The translations under genes were made by a program, and so were the position numbers. The notes below the pieces were generated by a model. That model did no database searches. It had not been told where the DNA came from and saw nothing but the letters and a program-made list of their open reading frames with translations. 64,000 bases of DNA, taken from Centroberyx gerrardi. Lineage: Eukaryota > Chordata > Actinopteri > Beryciformes > Berycidae. Below are positions 1-26,430 of this stretch, in pieces. The DNA is taken from the NCBI RefSeq assembly GCF_048128805.1, contig NC_136005.1, positions 13,128,475-13,192,474 on the forward strand. The letters are read 5' to 3'. The stretch's first letter is position 1. Each line of letters opens with the position of its first letter.

Positions 1-120
1 AACAACATGCAACAACAACCATAGCAAGTCATGAATATCACTTCTCTGTGTACTGTGAACATAGTCATATCTCAGACAAATGTGTTAATTAGGTCCATGC
101 TCTGGAACTGACCCTTGTTT

Positions 121-124
<4 letters not shown>

Positions 125-155
<31 letters not shown>
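125..155. repeat. (GT)n microsatellite upstream of the CBARP terminal exon
   Basis: An uninterrupted TG dinucleotide run is followed by a pyrimidine-rich stretch (about 157-215) that leads into the splice acceptor at 226-227. An open frame crosses the repeat as a Cys-Val run, but that is intron sequence, not protein. Confidence 0.9.
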
Positions 156-157
<2 letters not shown>

Positions 158-227
158 CTCCTTCTCCCTCTCCCTCTTTATCTTTCACTCTCTCTTTCCT
201 CTCTCCATCCCGGTGTTTACATTACAG

Positions 228-1785
228 GTTAGAGGTAGAGGTGATGGTGGAGCCCAGCTGCAGCCACGGTGGTCCAGGGGTGATTGGCCTTTCCCCTGAT
301 CCCCAAGAGGAAGTACTGACCCTGGCCAGAAGGGAAGGTGCTGACCCTTCGGACCCCCTAGATCCCCAGGACCCCCAAGCCCTTTATAGAGACATCTGGA
401 CCCTCCGCGCGTCGTTGGAACAGTACGCCGCCTCCGACCAGAGCAGCAACAATGACAGGAACTCGGTCTGCAGTGACGCTGACAGTGTGTGTTCGCTGGG
501 AGGACGCACAGAGACAGAAAGAGGGGGGCTTCCCAGCTACCCATCTCAGGACTTAGGGGATGAGGCAGAGGGTGGAGAGGAAGACAAGGACTTGGCGGTG
601 TATATGGACGATGGGTTGGGGGTGAAGGAGGTCAAGAAGAGGAAGCAGGAAAGCACGGAATCAGAGAGAGGGGGCAGCGACGGAGAGACGGGGACCCGTA
701 AGCTGCTGCAGATGGACAGTGGCTATGCGTCAATAGAGGCTCCGTCCCGCGGCCCGGAAGACCTGCGGCTGTTTGGGAGCAGCAGCAGCAGCGGCAGCCC
801 TAAAGACAGGACAGCTCTGGAGAGGAGGCACCACTTCACCAACGCAGGGCGAACCGGCACTATCGGTGAGAGCTTCGAGTCTCACCTCTTTGAGGAGGAG
901 CCGGAAGATGAGGTGTTGCTAGGGGCCAGCGGAGGAGTTCCCATAGAAACAGGCGCTGGCCCATTGGGCTGGTCCCCATACGGTCAGATGTTTACACCCC
1001 GGGAGGCAGCGCAGCCCTCGCCCCAACCCCCAATCCTGCACCGGCGAGACTACAGCATAGATGAGAAGACGGACGCGCTCTTCCACGAGTTTCTCCGCCA
1101 TGACCCTCAGTTCGACCAGCTGGAGTCGCCGCTGAGGAAGCACCGATCCCGCATCCACCTCCGCAAGCAGTGGCAGCGGCACAAGCAGTGGAGCGACCCT
1201 GGAGTCAGACTCTACCACTCCTCTTTCGAGAGACAGCGGACCCCCCTGCGGCGAGGCGACAGCGTGAACTACCCGCTGGACACAAGCTACCACAGCACGC
1301 TCCCACGCATCGTCAGCGCACCCGACGAGGAGGCCAGCGACGGGACCGGCAGCGCTCCCGAAACTCCAAAGGTGGAGGCCACATCTACTGAGGGTGGGGG
1401 GAAGGAGAGGGAGCAGGGTGTCAAGGCGAAAGTCGAGGGGGACAACAGCACTGTCAGAGACGAGGAGGACCAAGCCTCCCGTTCTCCCCCTCCTCTTCAT
1501 CCCTCCATCTCGGAGAAAGATGGAGGGATGGGCGAGCACCCTGACCCTCAGGAGGACAGCAGACAGTCCGGACTCCCTCCCGAGCCCCCTGACAAGCGCT
1601 CGCCTCCTCAGCTCCCTGACTCCTCGGGCTACGGCCCTCAAACCATCACAGCCGAGCTCACGGACAAACTGACTGCTAACCTGGATGAGAGGCTGTACAC
1701 GGGCCTTCGCAGGACCAAGGACACGGCAACTGAATGTGTGACTGTAACGGCCACACACGCTTCTCCCGACCACAGCCCAGTGTAG
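228..1785 (+). CDS. cbarp: CBARP terminal coding exon (calcium channel beta-subunit-associated regulatory protein), 5' part outside window
   Basis: This is the large last exon of CBARP (BARP/C19orf26), a neuronal single-pass membrane protein. The family binds voltage-gated calcium channel beta subunits and lowers channel activity and exocytosis. A pyrimidine tract and acceptor AG end at 227. The exon starts with the last base of a split codon and then encodes 518 residues (from LEVEVMVEPSCSHGG) to a TAG at 1783-1785. The visible part is the cytoplasmic tail: low complexity, rich in Glu, Ser, Pro and Arg, with a Ser run near 780-795. The best conserved block is DYSIDEKTDALFHEFLRHDP (about 1051-1107), followed by a basic stretch ending in RKQWQRHKQWSD. 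No membrane segment is visible; it lies in upstream exons outside the window. The identification rests on the conserved block as I remember the family and on the tail-to-tail position beside STK11, which is the human arrangement. Confidence 0.82.
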
Positions 1786-2087
1786 CAGGGCTCCAATCGT
1801 CCTCCTCGTCAACCTCACTCCTGCTGATACACACCTTTCTTTCTGTTTGACATCAGTCTCAACACAAATGGCTCTCTATATACAGTTTGAATGGTGTGAT
1901 CCAGACCTTTAAACAGACACCGAAAGGTGTATGTGTTAAATCAGTCCATAGTTAAAGAATTCTCCCCAACTAACTGGGTAATTGTTGGGTACAGCGAACT
2001 CACTCGCAATGCAACCAGTCTGTCTTTATGCCTGTTAGCGTTACAAAGTTATTAATTCTTACCATTTTACATTTTGTTGACAATAAA
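1786..2087 (+). terminator. cbarp: CBARP 3' UTR with poly(A) signal AATAAA at 2082-2087
   Basis: After the stop codon comes about 300 bases of AT-rich sequence ending in a canonical AATAAA (2082-2087) next to an A-rich stretch. It is the first canonical signal downstream of the stop. Cleavage would fall about 15-30 bases later. I see no further coding sequence on this strand before STK11. Confidence 0.6.
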
Positions 2088-5000
2088 GAAAGACAAAATA
2101 AAAAAATGGACATGGCAAATATATCACCAACAATCTAAAATTACATGGTTTTGAAGGGAATATGTTTTTTCCCATTAATTGTCTCTGTATGTCTATAGTC
2201 TATTTACTATCTACTTTTGTGTCTCTACTGCTGTCATTCCTCTCTATCCTCTCCAGTAAGAAAAGTGAAGCTGAGGGCCAGTACTCCCTCTGCACTAGTT
2301 GATCCACTGTGAAACCAGGTGCTATAAGGTGCAGAAATCTATAGATCTGGACACAACAGTTACCTGCCAGTCCTGTGATCATGCATTACTGGGTAATGAG
2401 TGCTTTTATCACTATTCATGAGCTGAAATATTAGCTGTTCATCATAAATCTATTTGAGCTATATGAGGCATATTTTATCATGATATATTCCAGGAAATTA
2501 CTTAAGTCCCTGACATTGTAAAAATGTGTGACTGAGGCTGAATTCCTACTGAATTGCAACCAACATATGGAATTGTTTACTCATAGTTGTTCAGACTGTA
2601 TGGTTATAGATAGCAAAGGTACGGAAAATGTGTTCCTGTTTTCTCATAGAAACTGCTCTAATGAAACTGAAATATCCTTTAATTCTCGCCGTCACTGAAT
2701 GTCTGGCTTTAGAGGTCATGATGTTTCTATTTAAAGATGTTTTCCTGAAGTTGTCACATAGCTGAAATTAATTTCAGCTACGTGATGACTGTTTTTTAAT
2801 GTCATTTATTTTTTTATTTGTTTCATTCATTGTAATTCATTGTTTGCATTGCTTCCTTCTATTGACAATGGAAATTGACACAGTGTGGCAGGTTTAGAGC
2901 AGCTTTAGGTCCTTTCTGTGCCAAAAATTCATGTATATATAGTGGGATCTCAACAATGGTACAATAGGACTAGACAGATAGGTACTAGCACTCTGGTATG
3001 ATGACTCTAGGTAGTTAATCAGAGTCACAGATATGATCTACGACTCAATAAGCTAGGACTCTTGGTACTCTGGGCATCACTGAAGGTGTCTGTATGACCT
3101 CTGTCTTAATAGACTCAGGTAGAGTCTTCTGTACAGGTTTACAGCCATGAGGTGGACAGTCGCATTAAAGCTGTTGAACAGGACTGATGCTGCCCTCGCA
3201 GACATTAGTGTTTATTGAATTTCTTTATAAGAAAGGCATGCTTTCTCGTGCATGGGGCTCACAAAACAGGCTTTATTTGTCCGCAGCTCACATTCTTTTT
3301 TTTTTTTCCTCTTCCTCTCCTCCTGAGAAAGTTGACAGTGCAGTACATGTCTCCCTCGGGGGCTAAGGACTGCACTTCCTGCCAGCTTACAAAACCAGAA
3401 TGAACAAAGATGTTATTTGTAGCAAATTCCACTTTATTTTTTTCTCCTCTGGCTTCCTCTGCACAATTAAAGAAAACCAGTGCTGCCATTCAAATGAAAC
3501 CACATTAGCAGATTATGTCTTGTGGGCAAAGAATGCAAGGAATGGCAAGCCTGTTGAAGAATTATGTTGAAAACCCATTTCTGCTGTTAGCTGGAGGTGA
3601 GGCTACTAGTGGCAGGAAGAAGTGGAGCTCTGCCTTCACATCCTCAGCGGTGTACAGCGGCAGAAGCGGGCTCAGTGTGACCCAGTTTTGCTCATAAATT
3701 CCCATTCTCAGAGGGGTTGTTAGGCTCTCCCTCTCTCCCACGTGCAGCGAGAGGAACCACTGCAGAAGATGGTGTTGAATATTAATCAAAACAGGAGGGA
3801 AGTCCTCCTTTCATCCCCTGTCTCCATTCCCTCACTCCTGGAGGCCATTACAGTGCAGCACAGTGAAAGGACTGAATAGAAAAGCAGGGGAAAATAGCTA
3901 TTATTCCCCTCTCTCTTTGTTTGGGTGTGATGATGGTGCTCCTTTCCAGCCCGGCCAGATTAGATCTCTCTCCCCTGCGTGGCAGGAGTCTCCTCTTGTT
4001 GCTAAGTGGACTCGGAGGCAGAAGCTATGTTCCTCATTAGGAGAACAATGACTGAGATGAAAGGAGGTGAAGAGAGGTGAACTCGAATGGGTCTGAGGAG
4101 TGGAGAGGATAGTGATTTTTTGTGCTCTTGCTCCTTTCTCTTTCACATTGGCCCCCCACACACATTCAGAGCATGAGCCATTATGTCACCATGGAGAACA
4201 CAATGTGCTCTCACTAATCGGCACAATTTTGTGCAATCAAACAACCTTCTTTTTTATGAGGGTGTTCCTCAACATGAAGGATATACAATATCCTTAATCC
4301 CCTTTAAGATTAAAAAAAAAAAATCCTGGATGCTTCCTCAGCGTTAATAATTACTCAGACCGTTCTGACAGTTGTGGAGAAAGAGGAAGACAGCTTAATT
4401 TTCTGCAGATCAACAGCCAAAATGCCTGAGAGGTGACTCAGAACAACATAATGAAAGTACAGCGACCACGATAATTCAAAGAAAACGACCAAGAGGATGA
4501 ATACAAATTAGTACATTTGTACAAATATAAACCTTTATTGTGTATACAAGCACAATGTGGAGCTAGACTTCATCCGTGTCCTTCATTAGGTTTAGACAGA
4601 CGCTGTATAACTGGGGACACTGTGGTAAACAATGTTTGTATACTAACCAGTAGCCTGTCAAAAATATTGATGCATAACTGTGCATAGGTCTGCATGAGAG
4701 TTAACATTTTAGTACAAATCTTCATGTTTTCTCAGACTTACACTATGAAACTATCAATTCCATGGTTAATGCTCATTTGTTTGAGGCAGAAGTTAAAGCG
4801 TTGGTATGACTAGAGATTTTGTATTTTATGGAATCTACTTTTGTTTAAGAGTCATGCTAGGATGCTGTAATTGATGAGATTTTGTGAGATTTATTTAGAT
4901 GAAAGTAAAAAAAAAAATCAATCTATTTCTGTATTCCTTGCTTGTTAGTTAACTGCTTAATTTCTCTAAGAAAAAAATAAGAGCTTTCTAAACAACTTTG

Positions 5001-7321
5001 CTTTTGTTGACCCTGATCTATTGAGCCTTGAGGGACCAAATCATACAAAGCGTTATTTTATGGTTGTTTTCCAATCAGTGAATAAATGAATGAAGCATAA
5101 ATGGTTCTACCTTGCCTTATTTCAAGCATCTGGTTGTTAATCAAAGCGTGGGAATGCATCGCAGGTAAGGTTCTCTCTGACGAATCTCATTTCATTTTTC
5201 TCTGTGGCTTAGGCTAAGCATCCGCTTATCGATTTCTTTCCTCTCCTTATCACCTTTTCCAAATTAATTGGAGAGAAGAGACACATCCAACCTGTGATCT
5301 ACAAGGGGAACATCTCAAAAGTCTGCCTTCCTCTCCTCACCTCCAAATCTGGCCCCCTAGTCTACGTATTAAACTGAAAGGCCTATGAGCAAATACAGAA
5401 AACGCAACAGATGAAATGCAGACATCTGACACTGCTTGATCCTGCCAGATGCTGACAGTTTGACACTGGAGTGGTTTAGATATTTATCACAGTGGGAGGC
5501 ACATAAATTAATCACGACTGTTGGAATTAGGAATCTAAATGGGTTGGCAGACAGAGTAAAGAAGGGCGGCAGCTGCAGAATCGCCCTACTTTGGTCTAAT
5601 GGTAAAAACCTGATGCAATATGCCAGTTTTACTATTCAATAGTATTAAAGATGTAAAGGTTTGAAATGTATCTGAATATATCTGCAACTACTTGAACTGA
5701 TTCTAGTGTAATATTAGCCTTTCCTGATACTCAAAAGCCTCAAAGGTGGACACAACTTGCAAGATGAAACAAATCAAGCAGTCCTTATGTTGTTTTTTTT
5801 AATGCATTCAAAATGTATTCAACTTCCACTTTGCCCCGGTCGTAAGACAGAAATTCAATTTAGCTATATAATCAACAAGATGTAATAACTAATGAATGGT
5901 GTAGTGACTAATGGTACGAACTGATGGTGGTAGTGTATTCTGTGTATGAATGGATGGACTAGAGAGCTCTCTCCCCTCCTTTTCCTCTTTTAGAGGGCCG
6001 CATGTAAAAGAGAACTCCTTTGTTCCAATCTGAAGAACACCGCCCATCCGCCTCCGCTCCAGCAGGATCTGATGGACCCAGATCAATACAGAGCCTGACT
6101 CTGTCTGTACAGGAACAGGCTTGTCACAGAAGAAGCCACAGATCACCTTATCAAAGTCTGGGGTACCGGCAACCCAGCAATCAGAATAATATATCAAAGT
6201 CAAGGTGAAGCAAACTGCAGAGTATGATGAGCTGGAGGAGACTGCAGGGAGGAGAGCAGCAGAACGCCTGGGACTGCTGCTCTCCACGCAAAAAGGAAAC
6301 TCAAGAGCACACAGTAGTAGTACATGGATATTTAACGTTCAGTTCAAAATAGCCGATCAAATTTATGAAGAAAAATATTTAGTGTTAGTGCCCGATACTG
6401 TACGCCACTTTATCTTATCGCACTGACAGGCTCAGTGGTATTCTTCTATCCAATATACTGTAGTAATGACAAAAAAAGACTTAACTGTTGTCATATGTCA
6501 GTAATTACAACAATCAACAGAAATAAATGACACAAGGCACGCATACTGTGCTGTTGCTGGTTGGGAGTGCATTTTATATAAATAATCATTAAAAACATAA
6601 TGTGGGGGGAAACAACCAGGCAAAACAACAATCAAGACAGAGGCTAATATAAACCCAAGCTCAGACATTCCACGACAGATACGGCTGTAGTCTGCGGTTC
6701 CCTTTCTCAATGTACATCATTTCATGCCATTTATTCATTTCAAAATATACAATCTGCGTAACTGCCAAGTATATTGCATTCATTGAAATACTCCAGTGTC
6801 AGTCCATTCAATTGATTCAACACACCTCACAATGTGCACTTTATACTGACTAACTGCAGGGTGAACAGTGTTGTAGTCTAAAACAAGCTACATTCATTCA
6901 GTGAGGAGCGAGGGGGAGGTGGATGTGGGCCTTTGGGGGAATCTGAAACTGAGCTTTTCGGAGAGGAGAGGAGAGCTAACACACAGTTTCAGACCGCCTC
7001 TCTTCCGTGTTTCTCCCGCTTGTTCCACTCTTGCATCATCTTCATCCTTACCATCATCACTATCCTCATTATCTGCCAGCCAATCGATTAGCTGGACACC
7101 CGAACAGTCAGCTAGTTATTGTGAAAGCAGCAAAGTTCCTCGAGGGGTTTTCCTTCAGTATGTGGGATAGTAGTGTAGTGCAGGTGCTGCCATCATCAGT
7201 GCAGTGCAGCAAAACCGGCTAAAATGTCCTTTGGGGCTTCATGATGTTCACATATCCAAGCCAAGAGTGAGTCACTGTCAAAACACCAACCTGCAGGTGA
7301 AAGCAAACACAGATAACATCC

Positions 7322-7533
7322 TTTATGTCACATTTACATATTGACATTTTGCAGACGTTCTTATCCACAGCCACTTACAAAGAGTGAGCAAGTACTGGGT
7401 CGGTGTTTCTCTCAAGGCCACTTTGATGGGACACATGGCTCCTGATGGACACATTGGCTATTGCGGGGATTGAACCTGTGACCTTATGGTTACAGGACAG
7501 TCCCGCTAACCAGTATTCCACCCTGCTGCCTCT
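7322..7533 (-). mobile_element. tRNA-derived SINE (V-SINE/HE1-like), minus orientation
   Basis: Read on the minus strand, the element starts with a tRNA-like head (GGCAGCAGGGTGG, A-box-like TGGTTAGCGGG). It then has a good RNA polymerase III B box, GGTTCAATCCC (7466-7476), and ends in a tail containing GTGGATAAGAACGTCTGC followed by ATGTAA-type units. That tail is typical of widespread fish SINEs. The copy is diverged. The 62-codon frame across it is part of the repeat, not a gene. Confidence 0.65.
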
Positions 7534-7942
7534 GGGTTTCATATTAGCATTGGAATTGTTCATTTCCTTGATTTTTTATTCAGCAGGGGAAGGTTGCAGG
7601 GAGCAACAGACAAGCCACAAGAAACAGAAACACACACACACACACATGTTAGGAGTTTGCCTTTCTCCATATCAGTGAGACGCCTCGGCTGTCAAGGTGT
7701 GGAGTTTGCTGCGGTTACTTAAAATGCCTCCACTTAGGAGACACGTACCCTATCCAGGCTACTCCATTCACCGCCAGACTGTTAGTCATCCTCTGTCTGG
7801 AACCATGAATAGGGATGGCGATGGTGTTCCCTGCTTCGTGCCTCAGCTTCACACACATACACCCACACACACACCCACACGTTTAGGGTGCAACTCACAC
7901 ACGTGAAGGAACACGTATTTACCTCCACAGCCCCGCTCCACT

Positions 7943-7961
7943 CCCCTCCCCTCCCCTCCCC
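7943..7961 (-). other. Four CCCC runs (potential G-quadruplex on minus strand)
   Basis: Four CCCC runs separated by single T residues give GGGG-A repeats on the minus strand. This fits the basic four-run G-quadruplex pattern with one-base loops. It lies about 1.35 kb downstream of the STK11 poly(A) signal in the direction of STK11 transcription. Confidence 0.6.
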
Positions 7962-9060
7962 TAACTCTCCGGCTCTCCTTCAAACATGAGCTGACTGTCT
8001 GAGAGATGCTCAGTATTCAGGGATGCTTCTGAGATGAAGGGGAGAAGGAAGACCCCCCCTCCCTCCCACCACCACCACCACCACCTCCATCTCTTTTCCC
8101 CCTCCACCCACGCATTCCCCTCCTCCCTCTCTCCAGATTGCCTTTTAACAGAGCAGCTCCAGGCACCGTTAGAATGTGTGGGAGATGCCGATGACTCACT
8201 CGGTTCCTCTCTGCTCACTATTAGACGGCTATTCCATTTCTCACCTATTATATGTGGCTAAATCAATGTGATGGCACAAGCCGATAAGTGTGAAATGATG
8301 TAGGATCATCAGTCAGAGCTCCACTCTGTGCTAGATCGGCAGTGCAAAGTTGTAAAACTAAAACGGGTTGTGATGCTAGGGTTTTGTGAATGTTACAGCT
8401 CGGTGAACAGATTCTGTAAAGGGAATTCATAATATTTAGTTGAGGCTGCTGGTCTATTTTTGGTGCACAAAATGACAGCAAAAGCCGGTTCAATTTCATC
8501 CAAAGAACAATTGCAATAACATCAACAGCCTCTCTTATTAGACATGCAGCTTCTGTCTGCGTGTGCTGGCTGGATATAAAACGGGGACAGCCAGACAACA
8601 TGATATGATCTTTCATTCTCCTTCAAAACAGATGAGGGGCAGGGAGAGACTGTTGCTTGTGCTGGTGAATGAGTCATACAGAGAATAAGAGGAACAGAAA
8701 GAAAGCGAGATGGAGAGACGGGCGGAAAGGAAGAGACACCAAGAGCAAGACAGTGAGACAGACGCAGACAGGAGAGAGGGAGAGATTTTTTTTTTTACCA
8801 TACATTGAACCACAGAGAGACACAGAGCCAACATGAATGGGCTGGTGCCACAGAGGGACTCGGTAACAAAGAAAAAATGACAGAAAAGACAGAAGCGAGA
8901 GACACAGAAAGAGAGGGAGCAGGAGAAAACCCTAGAAAGCTGATTATGCAGCATCTTCTTCCCACGCAGCCTGCCCACGCTCCCTCTCTCCTCCTCCTCT
9001 TCCTCCTCCTCTCCCTGTGCAGGATTCCGCTCCATCCCCTCTCCATCGCCGCCTCACACT

Positions 9061-9086
9061 CCCTCCCCTCCCCTCCCCTCCCTTCC
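9061..9086 (-). other. C-run cluster (G4/MAZ-like on minus strand) downstream of STK11
   Basis: The plus strand reads CCCTCCCCTCCCC and continues in the same way, so the minus strand has five G runs separated by A or AA. It sits about 230-255 bases past the STK11 poly(A) signal. G-rich GGGGAGGGG sequences of this kind bind MAZ and can pause polymerase II; that role here is inferred. Confidence 0.5.
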
Positions 9087-9312
9087 TCAGCTGCGTCATC
9101 CGGCTCTTCACTTTGTGCGCCCCCACCCTCCTCCTCCCACCTCCCTGGGGACCGAGCAGAACTCTCCACTGCTTGGCTTTGTAATTACATGCAGACTGAA
9201 GCTTTTGGGTCTAGCTGTTATAGTGGCTACCCTACATCAAGGACAAAAAAGGCATGCACACACAAACATGCACACACACACACACTTGATTCTACGCACA
9301 AGAAACTCATAA

Positions 9313-9318
9313 TTTATT
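9313..9318 (-). terminator. stk11: STK11 poly(A) signal (AATAAA on minus strand)
   Basis: TTTATT on the plus strand is AATAAA in the STK11 sense, about 330 bases after the stop codon. Immediately downstream in the STK11 direction is a GT-repeat tract (about 9265-9285), a good match to the GU-rich element needed for 3' end formation. Longer 3' UTR forms cannot be excluded. Confidence 0.6.
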
Positions 9319-9648
9319 TATCAACTAGCTTGTGAAATTCCTTTAATTGTAGTTGTTTCATTAGAGCTTAGTGAAAGATCTCTCCACAATCTCTCTATTG
9401 TCTCATCCCTACCAGGCTTTCCACTATCTGAGTGCATGAGTGACTACAGGACTTCATTTTCAATGGAAGATAGCCCTACCTTCATGTTATGTTCGTTTAA
9501 GCGCAGGTTGATGACAAAATCAGTGTTATGATGTACAGTATACAAGGATGTATATGTGTATGTCTGCTGTTGTGCATGTGTGTTTGGGGGTTTCCTCACC
9601 TGTCCAGTGTGTGTGCTCTGAGGTGTGGGAGTGAGGTGGGGTGTGGTG

Positions 9649-25107
<15,459 letters not shown>

Positions 25108-25162
25108 CGCTGCACCTCCGCTGGTGCAGGGTTTCAGCAGGGATGCCACTCACAGGTGCCCG

Positions 25163-26297
25163 CTGTACAGTAAAAGCTGCTTCAACGATTGTAGTAGATT
25201 GTTCAATGTGAATAAATAGCAAGAAGTCTAGGTAGTACTAAATGCAAGCTGTAAATGCAGGCTAATGTAAAAGTAACGGAAATGTCAGTCAGATATTTAT
25301 GCATGGAAAAATTATGAATCCCAATGCCCTCTATTTAGCCTACTGCCAGTTCTGTACTAAGTAAGAAAGATACTCAAAGCTTGAGTCCAACAAGGTATGG
25401 ATGAGTGCCGTTACGATGGCTTAGAGTCGGGGTCTGATAAGAGTTTATGGTCTGGATTTGTGTGGGTGATCTCAGATAGTTCAAGTGCGGTTTGCTCATC
25501 TCAGCCATGTCCCTGTAAGATTGGGGATTCCCAGTCACATGATGTCTCCATTATTCTTCTTGAGATGTCCACTTTGGTGTACAACCAGAAGCTTATAGTC
25601 CTTAGCTTAGCAGTTTGTGAAGTACTTAGCAGATGGTAGTAAGCTGTTCCTCTGACTCATGCATTGTGTTAGGGAAAGGTGCCGCTTCACAGGCAACCTT
25701 AGATATCACTGACTGTTAACTTCCATGTAGCCCGACATCCCCTTTGCAGATCTCGACACCAGGCTCCTTGTTCTGTGGATGATCAGAGAGTTCAGGCTGT
25801 AATGCTAACACACCGTCCACACTGCCTCAACGCATGCTGGTTGAACTTAAAAACATACAGAAGTATACTCATTTGTTAAGCTATAGCTCTGGCTGAGCTT
25901 TAGTGCACAGAATCAATGAAAAAGTGTTAAGTTAACGTTAGCTGCTGCAAGCTATCGACCGTTGTATGTTCCGGTTGCCAGTGGCAACTTGACAGTTGGC
26001 CACCGGCCGGCAATGTGATGGTAATGAGCAGCTATCTGTACACTGAATTATGCAAGCTGCCAGACATTAGCTAGTTGGCCGGCTAATGTTAGCTACTCTA
26101 TAAGTTAGCTAAGCAGTAATTAATAGCAGGGCTTGCTAGGTAGCTAACGTTAGCTACCTGGCTAACTTAAGTTAGCTATAGTTATTCCGACTGAATGCAT
26201 GTCAACTCGGCATATGTGGACATATCACATTAAAATATGTAATGCAAAATTACAATTAAAGAGTAAATTTGACATTTTGTTCGCCAGTGTTACTTAC
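25163..26297 (-). other. stk11: STK11 5' UTR intron with GCTAACGTTAGC-like cluster
   Basis: A perfect-consensus donor GTAAGT (26297-26292) and an acceptor CTGTACAG at 25163 bound a 1.1-kb intron. Near its 5' end (26060-26180), and again at about 25933, are repeated TAGCTAACGTTAGC/GTTAGCTA words. The boundaries are inferred from splice signals only. Confidence 0.55.
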
Positions 26298-26430
26298 AGA
26301 TATAGCCAGAGAGGGAAACTACTGTCTAGCATCGGTACCTAGCTGTTGGAAACGCTTCCAACTTGTTTACATACGCCATGCTTCCGCCGCATGCAAATCT
26401 GAATAGACCGCAAGGCATTGTGGTATTGAG
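26298..26430 (-). promoter_or_regulatory. stk11: STK11 promoter and predicted non-coding first exon
   Basis: Upstream of the strong donor at 26297 lies a compact TATA-less region. It has an octamer site ATTTGCAT (26398-26391 in the STK11 sense), an ETS-like CGGAAG just after it, and an ACAATGCCTTGCGG motif (about 26422-26409) resembling ZNF143-type sites. A 17-codon upstream ORF (26379-26326, starting MAYVNKLE) would be in the leader if transcription starts upstream of it. The transcription start was not determined. Confidence 0.45.

Larger units (their letters stand above)
2100..9300. other. Gene-free interval between the convergent CBARP and STK11 genes
   Basis: About 7 kb with no exon I can support on either strand. 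It holds a tRNA-derived SINE (7322-7533), a CCA/CCT-rich stretch near 8060-8100, two C-run clusters (7943-7961, 9061-9086), a purine-rich block (about 8640-8935) facing a pyrimidine-rich block (about 8960-9150), and a short CA run near 9270. The longest open frame (5889-6287, minus, 132 codons) resembles no family I know. Confidence 0.6.

Noticed and set aside
115-227. N-terminal extension of the CBARP frame (MFCMCVCVCV and a Ser/Pro-rich stretch)
   Set aside because: It is translation of the GT repeat and the polypyrimidine tract of the upstream intron. The acceptor AG at 226-227 marks the exon start.
919-1818. 299-codon open frame on the minus strand across the CBARP exon
   Set aside because: Shadow of a GC-rich coding exon on the opposite strand. 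The plus frame carries the conserved protein.
5889-6287. 132-codon minus-strand open frame between CBARP and STK11
   Set aside because: Some stretches look protein-like, but I recognise no domain, no promoter and no splice partners. Not enough to call a gene.
25108-25149. Longer STK11 N-terminus beginning [12 protein letters not shown]
   Set aside because: Its first codon is GTG, not ATG. The first in-frame ATG (25107) gives a start close to the human one, and an acceptor at 25163 explains the upstream segment as 5' UTR.
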